This document shows positions 9,346 to 20,382 of a DNA stretch of 64,000 nt, one piece after another (within the stretch, counting starts at the first letter, position 1; each line of letters begins with the position of its first letter). Source of the DNA: Pseudomonas defluvii (GTDB lineage Bacteria > Pseudomonadota > Gammaproteobacteria > Pseudomonadales > Pseudomonadaceae); contig NZ_MBPN01000009.1 of assembly GCF_001695625.1 (NCBI RefSeq), forward strand, positions 1 to 64,000. The letters run 5' to 3'. Below the pieces are notes generated by a model. The model was not told the origin of the DNA. It saw nothing but the letters and a program-made list of their open reading frames with translations, and did not search any database. The position numbers were made by a program, and so were the translations under genes.

Positions 9346-10782
9346 ATGACCGTCGACACTGCCAGTACGCTACCGCTAGCCACTGCACTTGATGCAATGA
9401 ACGCGACCTTTGCCGCTCAACGACAGGCCTTTGCCGGTAACCCGATGCCGCCTGCGGCCCAGCGTCGGCAGTGGTTGAAGCACCTGCGCCTGGCGCTGTT
9501 GGAGCATCAGGACGAACTGGTCGAGGCGATTGGCTGCGATTTTTCCACGCGCAGTGCCGATGAAACCCTGCTGGCCGAACTGATGCCCAGTGTTCAGGGC
9601 CTGCGCCATGCCGAGCGACACCTGCAGCGCTGGATGAAAGCAGCTCGGCGCCCGGTCGGCCTGGCGTTCCAGCCTGCCCGTGCGCGGGTGGAGTACCAGC
9701 CATTGGGCGTAGTCGGGGTGATCGTGCCCTGGAACTACCCGCTGTTTCTTGCCATAGGCCCGCTTACCGGCGCTCTGGCAGCTGGCAACCGGGTGATGCT
9801 CAAGCTTAGCGAAGCCACGCCGGCCACTGGCGAACGGCTCAAAGGCCTGCTGCAGAAGGTCTTTCCCGATGACCTGGTCAGTGTGGTGTTGGGCGAGGCC
9901 GAGGTTGGCGAGGCGTTCTCGCACTTACCGTTCGACCACCTGTTGTTCACGGGCGCGACCTCCATCGGGCGCAAGGTCATGCAGGCCGCCGCACAAAACC
10001 TGACCCCCGTGACGCTGGAACTTGGGGGTAAATCCCCGGCGATCGTCTCGGCGGATGTACCACTGGAGGCTGCAGCCGAACGGATTGCTTTTGGCAAAAC
10101 CCTGAATGCCGGGCAAACCTGTGTTGCCCCGGACTATGTACTGGTGCCTGAACAGCGCTTGGCCGGGTTTGTCGACGCCTACCGCAAGGCGGTACAGCGG
10201 TTCTATCCACAGATCGCAGGTAACCCGGACTACAGCGCCATCATCAACACGCGCCAGTTGGCCAGGCTCAACGACTACCTCAGCGATGCGCGCGACAAGG
10301 GCGCACAGGTGCTCGACCTGTACCCCGGGGAGCACAGCGAGGGCCGGCAGTTGGCACCTCACGTGCTGCTGCAGGTCAACGACGACATGCGGGTCATGCA
10401 GGACGAAATCTTCGGCCCGCTGTTGCCCGTTGTGCCCTATCGCCAGCTTGACGATGCCCTGGCCTACGTCAACCAGCGGCCCCGCCCGCTGGCGCTGTAT
10501 TACTTCGGCTATAACCGCCGAGAACAGCAGCGCGTGCTGGAGCAGACGCACTCCGGTGGGGTGTGCCTGAACGACACCCTGTTGCATGTTGCTCAGGATG
10601 ACCTGCCGTTCGGTGGCGTCGGCCCTTCTGGCATGGGCCATTACCACGGGCATGATGGTTTCCTGACCTTCAGCAAGGCCAAGGCGGTGCTGGTCAAGCA
10701 GCGATTGAATGCGGCGCGGCTGATCTACCCGCCTTATGGCAAGGCCCTGCAAAAGCTGGTGTACAAACTGTTCATCCGTTAA
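9346..10782 (+). CDS. calB: Coniferyl-aldehyde-type NAD(P)+ aldehyde dehydrogenase
   Basis: This is a 478-residue member of the aldehyde dehydrogenase superfamily. The general base lies in T-L-E-L-G-G-K-S-P (E225), and the catalytic cysteine in N-A-G-Q-T-C (C259). The cofactor region includes V-P-W-N-Y-P and F-T-G-A-T-S-I-G. The sequence resembles coniferyl aldehyde dehydrogenases of Pseudomonas, including a C-terminal hydrophobic tail (K-L-V-Y-K-L-F-I-R) seen in membrane-associated ALDH3-like enzymes. It would oxidise an aromatic or long-chain aldehyde to the acid. GGAG six bases upstream supports the ATG at 9346. It is followed by a Tat lipoprotein and a GMC oxidoreductase on the same strand, so aldehyde made by the latter could be its substrate. 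Confidence 0.85.
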   Translation: MTVDTASTLPLATALDAMNATFAAQRQAFAGNPMPPAAQRRQWLKHLRLALLEHQDELVEAIGCDFSTRSADETLLAELMPSVQGLRHAERHLQRWMKAARRPVGLAFQPARARVEYQPLGVVGVIVPWNYPLFLAIGPLTGALAAGNRVMLKLSEATPATGERLKGLLQKVFPDDLVSVVLGEAEVGEAFSHLPFDHLLFTGATSIGRKVMQAAAQNLTPVTLELGGKSPAIVSADVPLEAAAERIAFGKTLNAGQTCVAPDYVLVPEQRLAGFVDAYRKAVQRFYPQIAGNPDYSAIINTRQLARLNDYLSDARDKGAQVLDLYPGEHSEGRQLAPHVLLQVNDDMRVMQDEIFGPLLPVVPYRQLDDALAYVNQRPRPLALYYFGYNRREQQRVLEQTHSGGVCLNDTLLHVAQDDLPFGGVGPSGMGHYHGHDGFLTFSKAKAVLVKQRLNAARLIYPPYGKALQKLVYKLFIR

Positions 10783-10811
10783 TCCGGCGATCACTTCCAG
10801 GCCCAATAACA

Positions 10812-11333
10812 ATGACGACATGCCTGCCTGACCTGCACACACTGAACCGGCGCAGTCTGCTCAAGCTGGGGCTCGGCGCCACCGCGCTACTTGCCACGGT
10901 TGGGCTGGGTGGTTGCACACCGGCGCCGTCGGCCAAGGGCTTGCAGGTACTGCGCGACAGCGACCTGCCGATGTTGCGGGCGCTGATCCCCGTGGTTCTG
11001 GAAGGCACGGCTGCAGTGCACGTGGTGGAGGCGGTGCTGCGCAGCCTGGATGACAAGCTCGCCTCCCTCTCCCCAGCCATGCTGAAACTGACTCGGCAGC
11101 TACTCGATGTGCTCAGCCTGCCCCTGACCCGAGGCCCGCTCACCGGCGTATGGGGCGCGTGGGATCAGGCAAGTAGCGAGCAGATCCAGGCTTTTCTGAA
11201 ACGATGGCAGCACAGCACCTTCGACCTGTTACGCATGGGGCATGGCTCGCTGCTTCAACTGTTACAGATGGCGTGGTACAGCCTGCCCGATGCGTGGGCC
11301 GACTGTGGCTACCCCGGCCCGCCGAAAATCTGA
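10812..11333 (+). CDS. Tat-signal lipoprotein, probable small subunit of GMC dehydrogenase
   Basis: This is a 173-residue protein without a recognised enzymatic domain. Its N-terminus has the twin-arginine motif R-R-S-L-L-K-L-G, a hydrophobic stretch, and then a lipobox L-G-G-C, so it should be exported folded and lipidated. It sits between the aldehyde dehydrogenase and a GMC flavoprotein that has no signal of its own. Known multisubunit GMC dehydrogenases (gluconate, fructose, glucose types) use a small Tat-bearing subunit to carry the flavoprotein out of the cell. The same role is inferred here from position and signal only. Confidence 0.7.
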   Translation: MTTCLPDLHTLNRRSLLKLGLGATALLATVGLGGCTPAPSAKGLQVLRDSDLPMLRALIPVVLEGTAAVHVVEAVLRSLDDKLASLSPAMLKLTRQLLDVLSLPLTRGPLTGVWGAWDQASSEQIQAFLKRWQHSTFDLLRMGHGSLLQLLQMAWYSLPDAWADCGYPGPPKI

Positions 11334-11354
11334 CCCCTTATCCAGAGCACCGAC

Positions 11355-12953
11355 ATGCCCGTACCCGATCTGTTCCGCGAAGGCCTGGCCCGCGGCTGGA
11401 AGACCTACGACGGTTCGACACTGAGCCAGGATCTGACGCTGGAAGCCGATGTAGCCATCATCGGCAGCGGTGCCGGTGGCGCCACCACCGCCGAGTTGCT
11501 CAGCGCTGCCGGGCTCAAGGTGTTGCTGATCGAAGAGGGGCCGTTGAAGACCAGTAGCGACTTTCACCTGCTCGAAGACCAGGCCTATGCCAACCTCTAT
11601 CAGGAGGGCATCGGCCGCATGAGCAAGGACGGCGCCATTACCATCCTGCAAGGCCGGGCGGTCGGTGGCACGACGCTGATCAACTGGACCTCAAGTTTTC
11701 GCACGCCGGCGCAAACCCTGGACCACTGGGCCACCGAGCACGGGGTCAAAGGCCACAGTGCCGAAGCACTGGCGCCATGGTTCGAACGCATGGAAAAGCG
11801 CCTTGGCATTGAACCCTGGGCCATGCCGCCGAATGCCAACAATGAGGTGCTGCGCCGCGGCTGTGAGCAGTTGGGTTACGCCTGGAAGGTCATTCCTCGC
11901 AATGTGCGTGGCTGCTGGAACCTGGGCTATTGCGGTATGGGGTGCCCGGTCAACGCCAAGCAGTCGATGCTGGTCACCAGTATTCCGGCGACGCTGGAGC
12001 GCGGCGGCGAGCTGCTGTACCTGGCCCGTGCCGAGCGGCTGGTGCATAACGGCGAACGTATCGCGCAGTTGGAGTGTGTGGCCATGGACAGCCGCTGCGT
12101 TTCGCCCACGGGCCGGCGCATCACCATCAAGGCGCAGCACTATGTGCTGGCCGGTGGCGGTATCAACAGCCCGGCCTTGTTGTTGCGCTCCGATGCGCCA
12201 GATCCACATCAGCGTCTCGGCAAGCGCACCTTCTTGCACCTGGTCAATTTCAGCGCCGCGCAGTTCAAGGACACCGTGAACCCGTTTTACGGCGCCCCTC
12301 AGTCGATCTACTCCGACCATTTTCAATGGCGCGATGGCGTTACCGGGCCCATGGCCTACAAGCTGGAGGTGCCGCCCCTGCACCCGGCACTTGCCAGTAC
12401 CCTGCTAGGTCACTTTGGCCGCGAGAATGCCCTGCGCATGGCGCAACTGCCGAACACCCATGTCATGCTGGCCCTCATGCGTGACGGCTTCCATCCACAG
12501 AGTGTCGGTGGCGAGGTGTCGCTGCGTGATGATGGTTCACCCGTGCTCGACTATTCGATATCCGACTACACCTGGGATGGCCTGCGTCGCGCCTTCCACA
12601 GCATGGCCGAGATCCAGTTCGCAGCTGGTGCCGAGGCGGTTCTGCCGCTGCACAGTGACGCGCATTACGTGAAAAGCCTGGCCGAAGCCCGGCTGATGAT
12701 CGACGGCCTGAACCTCGAACGCTTTCTTGTCCGCTTGGGCAGCGCCCATGTCATGGGTGGCTGCGCCATGGGTGAAGACCCGCGCCAGGCGGTGTGCAAT
12801 AGCCTTGGCCAGCATCATCAATTGGCCAATCTGTCGATTCACGACGGCTCGTTGTTCCCCACCAGCATTGGCGCCAACCCACAGTTATCGGTGTATGGCC
12901 TGAGCGCCAGGCTCAGCGATGCCTTGGCCAAGCGCCTGTCGAAAGGCGGGTGA
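11355..12953 (+). CDS. GMC-family FAD-dependent oxidoreductase (alcohol/choline dehydrogenase-like)
   Basis: This is a 532-residue flavoprotein. The FAD-binding Rossmann motif D-V-A-I-I-G-S-G-A-G-G lies at about residues 32-42, followed by the GMC signature G-R-A-V-G-G-T-T-L-I-N-W. A C-terminal GMC_oxred_C region ends in H-V-M-G-G-C-A-M-G and N-P-Q-L-S-V-Y. A cysteine-rich insert (C-W-N-L-G-Y-C-G-M-G-C) is present. It oxidises an alcohol group; the substrate cannot be told from sequence. It has no signal peptide but follows a Tat lipoprotein gene by 21 bases, suggesting export as a complex. With calB this makes a plausible alcohol-to-acid pathway. Confidence 0.85.
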   Translation: MPVPDLFREGLARGWKTYDGSTLSQDLTLEADVAIIGSGAGGATTAELLSAAGLKVLLIEEGPLKTSSDFHLLEDQAYANLYQEGIGRMSKDGAITILQGRAVGGTTLINWTSSFRTPAQTLDHWATEHGVKGHSAEALAPWFERMEKRLGIEPWAMPPNANNEVLRRGCEQLGYAWKVIPRNVRGCWNLGYCGMGCPVNAKQSMLVTSIPATLERGGELLYLARAERLVHNGERIAQLECVAMDSRCVSPTGRRITIKAQHYVLAGGGINSPALLLRSDAPDPHQRLGKRTFLHLVNFSAAQFKDTVNPFYGAPQSIYSDHFQWRDGVTGPMAYKLEVPPLHPALASTLLGHFGRENALRMAQLPNTHVMLALMRDGFHPQSVGGEVSLRDDGSPVLDYSISDYTWDGLRRAFHSMAEIQFAAGAEAVLPLHSDAHYVKSLAEARLMIDGLNLERFLVRLGSAHVMGGCAMGEDPRQAVCNSLGQHHQLANLSIHDGSLFPTSIGANPQLSVYGLSARLSDALAKRLSKGG

Positions 12954-12978
12954 CAAGCCTTATTCATGCTGTCTATAG

Positions 12979-13545
<567 letters not shown>

Positions 13546-13563
13546 TTCTTCCGGCCTGAACCG

Positions 13564-13588
13564 AGCGCCCGCGTGCATCGCGGGCGCT
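13564..13588 (+). terminator. Hairpin after coaD
   Basis: A perfect ten-base-pair stem (AGCGCCCGCG / CGCGGGCGCT) with a five-base loop lies 19 bases after the coaD stop. There is no T-tract, so termination strength is uncertain. Confidence 0.6.
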
Positions 13589-13590
13589 AA

Positions 13591-13904
<314 letters not shown>

Positions 13905-13905
<1 letters not shown>

Positions 13906-15593
13906 TGCCCGGTAGCGCCGCGCTTCGCTCACTGTTGCTTGGCGCCGCGCTGGCGCTGTGTGCCACGCAGGCCTTGGCCGACGGCCCGGGGCGTGCGGCG
14001 ATTGCCAGCCCGCACCCGGAAGCCACGGCAGCCGCCCGGGAAATGCTGGAGCAAGGCGGTAACGCGTTCGATGCGGCAATTGCCGTGAGTGCTGCCCTGG
14101 CGGTGGTTGAGCCTTATGGTTCTGGGCTGGGTGGCGGTGGGTTCTTCCTGCTGCGCCAACCCGGCTCACCGGTCCGCTATCAGTTCATCGATGCCCGCGA
14201 GCGTGCGCCGGGCAAGGCGACTGCGACCCTGTACCTCAAGGACGGCAAGGTTCAACCGGGCCTGTCGATCAATGGGCCGCTGGCTGCCGCTATTCCAGGC
14301 CTGCCTGCCGCGCTGGCCGACCTCGCTGCCAACTACGGCAGGCTGCCGCTAACCCGCTCGCTGGCGCCGGCCATTCGCCTGGCCAATCAGGGTTTTGCTG
14401 TCGACCGGGTTTACCGCGACCGTGCCCAGATGCGCCTGGCTGCCCTGCGTGACGACCCGGAAAGTGCGCGCTTGTTCTTGAAAGACGGTGACGTCCCGGC
14501 GTTGGGTACGTTCATCCGCCAACCTGAACTGGCCGTCACCCTGACACGCTTGGCCGAGCAGGGTCATGACGGCTTCTATGCCGGCGCCACGGCCAAGGCA
14601 CTGCTCAGTGGCGTGCAGGGTGCAGGCGGTATCTGGCGCCAGGACGACCTGAACGACTACCGCGTCGTTCACCGTGAACCGTTGCGCTACCCGCTGGCCG
14701 AGCACCGCGAGCTGATCAGCGCACCACCGCCGTCTGCCGGTGGTGTGGCCCTGGCACAGAGCCTGGCCATGCTTCAGCGCCTGCCCTGGCAGAGCGCCGA
14801 CAGCGTACAGCGCAGTCATTACGTGCTTGAAGTGCTGCGCCGCGCCTACCGAGACCGTGGCCTGCTGGGCGATCCGGATTACGTCAGTAGCCCGATCCCC
14901 CAGTTGCTTTCGCGCGGTTACCTGCAGGGGTTGGCCGATGGCATTGATACCTACAAGGCGACCCCCAGTGCCGATTTGCCGCCAGCGCCGGCCTGGCGCG
15001 AAGGCGACCACACCACTCATTTCGCGGTGATCGACGCCGAAGGCAATGCGGTAGCGGCTACCTTGTCGGTCAACCTGCCGTTTGGTGCCGCTTACAGTGC
15101 CCCAGGTACGGGTGTGGTGCTGAACAATGAAATGGACGACTTTGCAGCAGACCCCAACGGCAGCAACAGCTACGGGCTGGCCGGCAGCCAGGCCAATGCG
15201 GTAGCCGCTGGCAAGCGCCCGCTGTCGAGCATGAGCCCCACGTTTATCGAGAGCCCCAGCCAGTTCGCCGCCTTTGGTACGCCTGGCGGTAGCCGCATCC
15301 CGAGCATGGTGCTGTTATCGGTCATGGCGTTTCTTGATGGCCGGCCCGTGGCCACGTGGCCAGCGGTACCGCGCTACCACCACCAGTACCTGCCGGACGT
15401 GGTCGAACACGAGCCAGGGGCGTTCAGTGCCGAGCAGCAGCGCGAGTTGCAGGCGCGTGGTTACACGCTCAAGGACGTGGGCCGCGCCTATGGCAATCAA
15501 CAGGTGCTGTTCTGGGACAAGGCCGGGCATACCCTGGAGGCGGCCAGCGATCCACGCGGGCTGGGCACCTCCGAGGTATTCAGCCCACGCTGA
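13905..15593 (+). CDS. ggt: Gamma-glutamyltransferase proenzyme (glutathione hydrolase)
   Basis: This is a 562-residue N-terminal-nucleophile enzyme of the periplasm that cleaves the gamma-glutamyl bond of glutathione and similar compounds. A signal peptide ends near T-Q-A-L-A. The large-subunit motif G-S-G-L-G-G-G-G-F-F is present. The self-processing site is in D-H-T-T-H-F, with T370 as the predicted nucleophile and first residue of the small subunit. The oxyanion loop P-L-S-S-M-S-P-T follows. Translation begins within the ferredoxin stop codon. Confidence 0.94.
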
Positions 15594-15599
15594 GGCGGC

Positions 15600-16412
15600 T
15601 CAGCTCTGGCAGTGCGGGCAGTACACGCTGGCGCGCTGCCCGAGGCGTACTTCTCGCAAGGTGCTGCCACACACCTTGCACGGTTCTTCCCCGCGCCCGT
15701 AAACGAACAGTTCCTGCTGGAAATAGCCAGGCTGGCCGTCGCCACCGATAAAGTCACGCAAGGTGGTACCGCCACGCTCGATGGCACTGGCCAGGACTCG
15801 CTTTATTTCGATAGCCAGTTTCAGGTAACGCGCCCGGGAAATGCTCCCCGCTTCGCGTCGAGGGTCAATGCCGGCGGCAAACAACGCCTCGGTCGCATAG
15901 ATATTGCCGACGCCCACCACCACCGCGTTGTCCATGATGAATGGCTTGACCGCCATTGAGCGTCCCCGCGATAGCTGGAACAGGCGCTCACCGTCAAACA
16001 GATCGGTCAGCGGCTCAGGCCCCAGCTTGATCAGCAGTTCATGGTGCAGTGGGTCGAGGCTCCAGAGCATCGCGCCAAAGCGCCGGGGGTCGGTGTAACG
16101 CAGTGCCAGCCCGGACTCCAGTTCGATGTCCACGTGCTCGTGCTTGAGCGCTGGCAGGCCGATTTCTACCAGCCGCAAGTTGCCGGACATGCCCAGGTGA
16201 CTGATCAATGTACCGACTTCGGCGTTGATCAGCAGGTACTTGGCCCGCCGTTCGACGCTGACGATACGCTGGCCTGAGAGGCGAACATCAAGGTCTTCGG
16301 GGATCGGCCAGCGCAGGCGCCGGTCACGCACGATCACCCGTTTGACCCGCTGACCTTCCAGATAGGGCGCGATCCCGCGTCGTGTTGTTTCGACCTCTGG
16401 CAATTCAGGCAT
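15600..16412 (-). CDS. mutM: Formamidopyrimidine-DNA glycosylase (Fpg)
   Basis: This is a 270-residue base-excision repair enzyme that removes 8-oxoguanine and formamidopyrimidines. It starts with M-P-E-L-P-E-V-E-T, giving the catalytic P2 and E3 after Met removal. The C-terminal zinc finger has the form C-x2-C-x16-C-x2-C (C-K-V-C ... C-P-H-C). Length is normal. It is convergent with ggt, with only six bases between the stops. The HDOD gene is just upstream on the same strand. Confidence 0.96.
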   Translation of the reverse strand: MPELPEVETTRRGIAPYLEGQRVKRVIVRDRRLRWPIPEDLDVRLSGQRIVSVERRAKYLLINAEVGTLISHLGMSGNLRLVEIGLPALKHEHVDIELESGLALRYTDPRRFGAMLWSLDPLHHELLIKLGPEPLTDLFDGERLFQLSRGRSMAVKPFIMDNAVVVGVGNIYATEALFAAGIDPRREAGSISRARYLKLAIEIKRVLASAIERGGTTLRDFIGGDGQPGYFQQELFVYGRGEEPCKVCGSTLREVRLGQRASVYCPHCQS

Positions 16413-16415
16413 CGA

Positions 16416-17282
16416 TCAATGCCCACCCAGGTCGCGGATGGTTTGCTTGAGGTTTTCGAAGTCGTACTCAGGCAAGCCGACGTAATCGAGCACCAGATGG
16501 CTGATGGTGTTCCACTCATGGTCTTCGCTCTGGCCACCCAGCACCCGGTGCGAAGCGCAAATATGCTCGGCCATCTTCAGGATCGACAGCAGGTTCTTCA
16601 ACTGGCTGTTACGCGCCGTTTCATCACTGAATACCGCCAGGGCGTTGTGATGATTGGCAATGGCATTGCTCAGGTGTTCCGGCAGGCGCCACGACTTGGC
16701 GGTGTAGTAGCCGACCACGGCATGGTTGGTGTTGAACACCTGGTTTTCGGTATCGACCACCCGCTGGCCGGGCCCGGCGCTGGCGTAGGCGTCTTCGACC
16801 ACGCTCATGTACTCCGGGAAACGCTTGAGCATCAGCGGGATGCCACAGTCGTGGAACAGCCCCAGGGCATAGGCCTCGTCCACCGCTTGTGAGCCCAAGC
16901 GCTTGGCCAGGGTCATGCAGGTCATGGCCACGTCCTGGGCGTTGTCCCAGAAACGGTTCAAGGTGACGATGGTTTCATCGCTCATCTCGCCCTTGATCGA
17001 CTGCGCATTGATCAGGTTGATGATCGAACGGCTACCGAGCAGATTCACCGCGCGCTGAATCGAAGCGATCTTGTTGGTCAGGCCGAAATGCGCTGAGTTG
17101 ACCAGCTTGAGCAGTGCCCCAGAAAGCCCCGGATCCTGGGAAATCAGCTTGGCGATCATCTCCAGGTCTGGATCAGGCATGTACTGCTCCATTTGCAGAT
17201 CAACCATGATTTGCGGCTGGGGCGGCACACTGATGCCCTGCAGGGCCTGCTGAATCTGTTCGGAGGAGAGCTCTTGGGACAT
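16416..17282 (-). CDS. HDOD-domain protein
   Basis: This is a 288-residue HDOD protein, a degenerate relative of HD phosphohydrolases found in signalling proteins. The domain covers about residues 20-220, with typical segments such as L-I-S-Q-D-P-G-L-S-G-A-L-L-K-L-V-N-S-A and G-L-F-H-D-C-G-I-P-L. No receiver or output domain is attached. The start at 17282 (M-S-Q-E-L) is preferred because longer in-frame starts add residues without family resemblance. The role is unknown; such proteins often take part in motility or biofilm signalling. It is three bases upstream of mutM, so co-transcription is likely. Confidence 0.85.
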   Translation of the reverse strand: MSQELSSEQIQQALQGISVPPQPQIMVDLQMEQYMPDPDLEMIAKLISQDPGLSGALLKLVNSAHFGLTNKIASIQRAVNLLGSRSIINLINAQSIKGEMSDETIVTLNRFWDNAQDVAMTCMTLAKRLGSQAVDEAYALGLFHDCGIPLMLKRFPEYMSVVEDAYASAGPGQRVVDTENQVFNTNHAVVGYYTAKSWRLPEHLSNAIANHHNALAVFSDETARNSQLKNLLSILKMAEHICASHRVLGGQSEDHEWNTISHLVLDYVGLPEYDFENLKQTIRDLGGH

Positions 17283-17463
17283 AAGTACACACTCGGGGCT
17301 GAGCGGCGATTTTAACCTTGCCCTGCGCCCAAGGAACACCGGCAGATGGCTCAATTGCAACTAATTGCCACCTCGGTTCACCACTTGGCGGCTATTTATC
17401 CTCGGCCACGCGTTGAACCTCGTCGACGCGTTATACTCCCGCTCTTTTTTCCGGAGCGACGTC

Positions 17464-18660
17464 ATGTCCCTGCCCAGCCTTCGCCTCAAAGCCAACGCCG
17501 ACCGCCGCCTGCGCGCCGGCCATCTATGGGTTTACAGCAACGAAATCGACGTCGCCGCGACCCCGCTGCATGGCTTCAAGGCCGGTGATCAGGCCGTGCT
17601 GGAAGCCGCGGGCGGTAAAGCCCTTGGCATCGTCGCCATGAGCCCGAACAACCTGATCTGTGCTCGCCTGCTGTCGCGTGATGCCAAGCTGCCGCTGGAC
17701 AAGTCGCTGCTGGTGCACCGCCTGAATGTGGCCCTGTCGCTGCGTGAACGCCTGTTCGACAAGCCTTACTACCGCTTGGTCTACGGTGATTCCGACCTGC
17801 TGCCGGGCCTGGTGGTCGACCGTTTCGGCGACATTCTGGTCGTGCAACTGGCTTCGGCCACCATGGAACTGCACCGCGACGACATCCTTGCTGCGCTGAT
17901 CCAGGTGCTCAAGCCAAGTGGCATCCTGTTCAAGAACGACTCCGCCGCACGTGATGCCGAAGGGCTGAACCGCTACGTGGAAACCGCATTCGGCCTGGTG
18001 CCTGAGTGGGTTGCACTGGAAGAAAACGGCGTGAAGTTCGAAGCGCCGGTGATGGAAGGCCAGAAAACCGGCTGGTTCTATGACCACCGCATGAACCGTG
18101 CGCGCCTGGCGCCGTACGTCAAAGGCAAGCGTGTTCTCGACCTGTTCAGCTACATCGGTGGCTGGGGCGTGCAGGCCGGTGCCTTTGGCGCCAGCGAAGT
18201 GTTCTGCGTCGACGCTTCGGGCTTTGCCCTGGACGGCGTTGAGCGTAACGCTGCACTCAACGGTATTGCCGAGAAGGTCACCTGCGTCGAAGGTGATGTA
18301 TTTGAAGCACTGAAAGAACTGAAAGCTGCCGAAGAGCGTTTCGACGTGATCGTGGCCGACCCACCGGCGTTCATCAAGCGCAAGAAAGACCTGAAGAACG
18401 GCGAGGGCGCCTATCGTCGCCTGAACGAGCAAGCCATGCGCCTGCTCACCAAGGACGGCATCCTGGTCAGCGCGTCGTGCTCGATGCACCTGCCTGAAGA
18501 CGACCTGCAGAACATTCTGCTGACCAGCGCCCGCCACCTGGACCGCAACATCCAGTTGCTGGAACGTGGCGGCCAGGGCCCGGATCACCCGGTACACCCG
18601 GCGATTCCGGAAACCCGCTACATCAAGAGCCTGACCTGCCGTTTGCTGCCTAACAGCTAA
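17464..18660 (+). CDS. rlmI: 23S rRNA (cytosine(1962)-C(5))-methyltransferase RlmI-like
   Basis: This is a 398-residue SAM-dependent methyltransferase. An N-terminal PUA domain (about 1-75) includes R-R-L-R-A-G-H-L-W-V-Y-S-N-E-I. A RlmI/RlmK-type fold follows, with the SAM motif V-L-D-L-F-S-Y-I-G-G-W-G and the catalytic motifs A-D-P-P-A-F and S-A-S-C-S (C as nucleophile). GGAG seven bases before the ATG at 17464 fixes the start. It is divergent from the HDOD gene, and a bidirectional hairpin follows. Confidence 0.93.
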   Translation: MSLPSLRLKANADRRLRAGHLWVYSNEIDVAATPLHGFKAGDQAVLEAAGGKALGIVAMSPNNLICARLLSRDAKLPLDKSLLVHRLNVALSLRERLFDKPYYRLVYGDSDLLPGLVVDRFGDILVVQLASATMELHRDDILAALIQVLKPSGILFKNDSAARDAEGLNRYVETAFGLVPEWVALEENGVKFEAPVMEGQKTGWFYDHRMNRARLAPYVKGKRVLDLFSYIGGWGVQAGAFGASEVFCVDASGFALDGVERNAALNGIAEKVTCVEGDVFEALKELKAAEERFDVIVADPPAFIKRKKDLKNGEGAYRRLNEQAMRLLTKDGILVSASCSMHLPEDDLQNILLTSARHLDRNIQLLERGGQGPDHPVHPAIPETRYIKSLTCRLLPNS

Positions 18661-18671
18661 CATGCGGTGCC

Positions 18672-18700
18672 GGTGTTGGGCTGCTCGGCAGCCCAACACC
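18672..18700. terminator. Bidirectional terminator hairpin
   Basis: A perfect twelve-base-pair stem (GGTGTTGGGCTG / CAGCCCAACACC) with a CTCGG loop lies exactly between the convergent rlmI and DUF4153 genes and can serve both. Confidence 0.75.
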
Positions 18701-20382
18701 TAGTCTTGCGTTGGCACTGCGCTCAGTTCCACACCGTCGATGTTGAACGTGTTAAAGCGTGGTTTGACCGGCTTTAGCGCACCCTGGCGGATCAACTCGA
18801 TCACGCGCGCCGGGTCGTCCTGCCCCTCCAGGTCTGCAGCCGCTCGCCACTCGCCGTGCTCATCACGCTCCAGAATGTAAGCCTTGAACGCCCATTCCTC
18901 CTTGGACACGAGCAGCACCTCGTTGCGACCGTCGTCGTTCAGGTCCATGGCGTGCAGTACGCAACCAGCCCCCTGGCAATGCATGCCGATGAACGCGCCT
19001 TTCAGCATCGTCTCGACACCGTCCTCGGTATTGCCGACCCACTCGATCTTCAAGGCGTTATCACGGCCGTCAAATTCTGCCGAGTTCGAGCGGTAGGTCG
19101 GCTCTTTCAAAATCTCACGCAGCTGCTCGCGCCCTTGAGCGTCCAGAATCTGCCCGCGGTCCACTTCGGCCGTGAGCCATTCGAGCTGCTCGATTCCAGG
19201 CGCACCAAGCCGGTAACGCAGGGTCCAGGCATCGAAGTCCGCCACCGCTGTACGCCCGCTGAGCAGGCGTTGCACCTGGTGCTTTGCGCTCCAGGTCTCA
19301 GGGCTCACCAGTGGCGTATGCACCAGTACCAACACCACGCAGCCAAACAGGGCAATGGGCGGGTTGCTGGTACGCAGATGCCCCAGCCACACCGACTGCC
19401 GGCGAACAACCGCCCACACCGCCGCAAGGCTATACAGCAGCGCGACCAGCAGCAGTGGGATCGCCATGAAGCGCTGTGGCGTCAGGCCGTATTGCTCAAT
19501 GCGCAGCCAGGTCGAGTAGCCTGCCAGTACGACCAGCACCGGCAAGCACAGCAGGGACAACTCCACCAAAAGCCGCAAGCCTCTGGCGTATGGGGCGCTG
19601 TCGTGACCGTCCTGGAACACACCATTGACCAGAAACAGGTTAAGCCCCACCAGGCACAGCAGGATCAGGGTCGAAGAACCGGTATCCCAGACCGGTTGCA
19701 GACCACTGAATGGCAAGGTCAGGATGAACAGCACGGTCATCAGTGCTCCGAATGGCAGCAGGAAGCGGCACACCGCCAGCAGCACGCCACGCAGCAGCCC
19801 AATGACCGTCTCTTTCTCGCGGCCTATGCGCATGCCGAGGGAAAACACCAGTGTCAAGGCGATCGCGAGGAACAGTGGTGACTCGAGCACCGCCTTGACC
19901 TGCGGCACGCCCAGCATCTTGAACAGCGCACCACATAACAGCACCAGCAGCATCACCACCATGATCAGCTGCTGGGCGAGGAGCACGATGAAAATGTTGT
20001 TCCAGGCATGCCTGAACAGGTCTTCATAGCGTGGCCAGCGGCCTTCACGGGTTGGCCAACTGGCGATGAAGGCGCAGCCGATGTAGCCCAGCAGGCTCGC
20101 GCAGACCACCCAGGACCCTTGCAACCACTGCGAGCCGTTTTCGGAAAAGACCCAGCCGCTGATCGCTGTCATCACCAGTGTCATCAGTGCAACCAGTACC
20201 CAGGTACCACGCTGCAGTACTGAACGCCCTAGCAGTTGCAGGTTGATCCCGCCGACGGTAGCCAGTGTCACCAGCATGGTGCTGATCCAGGGGATCTCCA
20301 GCCAAAGTGCGCTCAAGAGCAACAGCCCCTGAAGGGCGCCAACGAGCAGATAGAAATACAACGAAGGGGATAACGCGGGCAT
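18700..20382 (-). CDS. DUF4153-type polytopic membrane protein
   Basis: This is a 560-residue inner-membrane protein. About ten hydrophobic segments fill residues 1-375, starting with [17 protein letters not shown]. They are followed by a soluble C-terminal part of about 185 residues. That part contains [12 protein letters not shown], which resembles the calcium-binding loop of FG-GAP/VCBS repeats, so the tail may face the periplasm. No enzymatic motif is seen and the function is unknown. The start at 20382 has AAGGAC five bases upstream. Confidence 0.8.
   Translation of the reverse strand: MPALSPSLYFYLLVGALQGLLLLSALWLEIPWISTMLVTLATVGGINLQLLGRSVLQRGTWVLVALMTLVMTAISGWVFSENGSQWLQGSWVVCASLLGYIGCAFIASWPTREGRWPRYEDLFRHAWNNIFIVLLAQQLIMVVMLLVLLCGALFKMLGVPQVKAVLESPLFLAIALTLVFSLGMRIGREKETVIGLLRGVLLAVCRFLLPFGALMTVLFILTLPFSGLQPVWDTGSSTLILLCLVGLNLFLVNGVFQDGHDSAPYARGLRLLVELSLLCLPVLVVLAGYSTWLRIEQYGLTPQRFMAIPLLLVALLYSLAAVWAVVRRQSVWLGHLRTSNPPIALFGCVVLVLVHTPLVSPETWSAKHQVQRLLSGRTAVADFDAWTLRYRLGAPGIEQLEWLTAEVDRGQILDAQGREQLREILKEPTYRSNSAEFDGRDNALKIEWVGNTEDGVETMLKGAFIGMHCQGAGCVLHAMDLNDDGRNEVLLVSKEEWAFKAYILERDEHGEWRAAADLEGQDDPARVIELIRQGALKPVKPRFNTFNIDGVELSAVPTQD

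Noticed and set aside
17413..17437. TTGAAC and TATACT as a promoter for rlmI
   Set aside because: The hexamers are only 13 bases apart, too close for a standard sigma-70 promoter.
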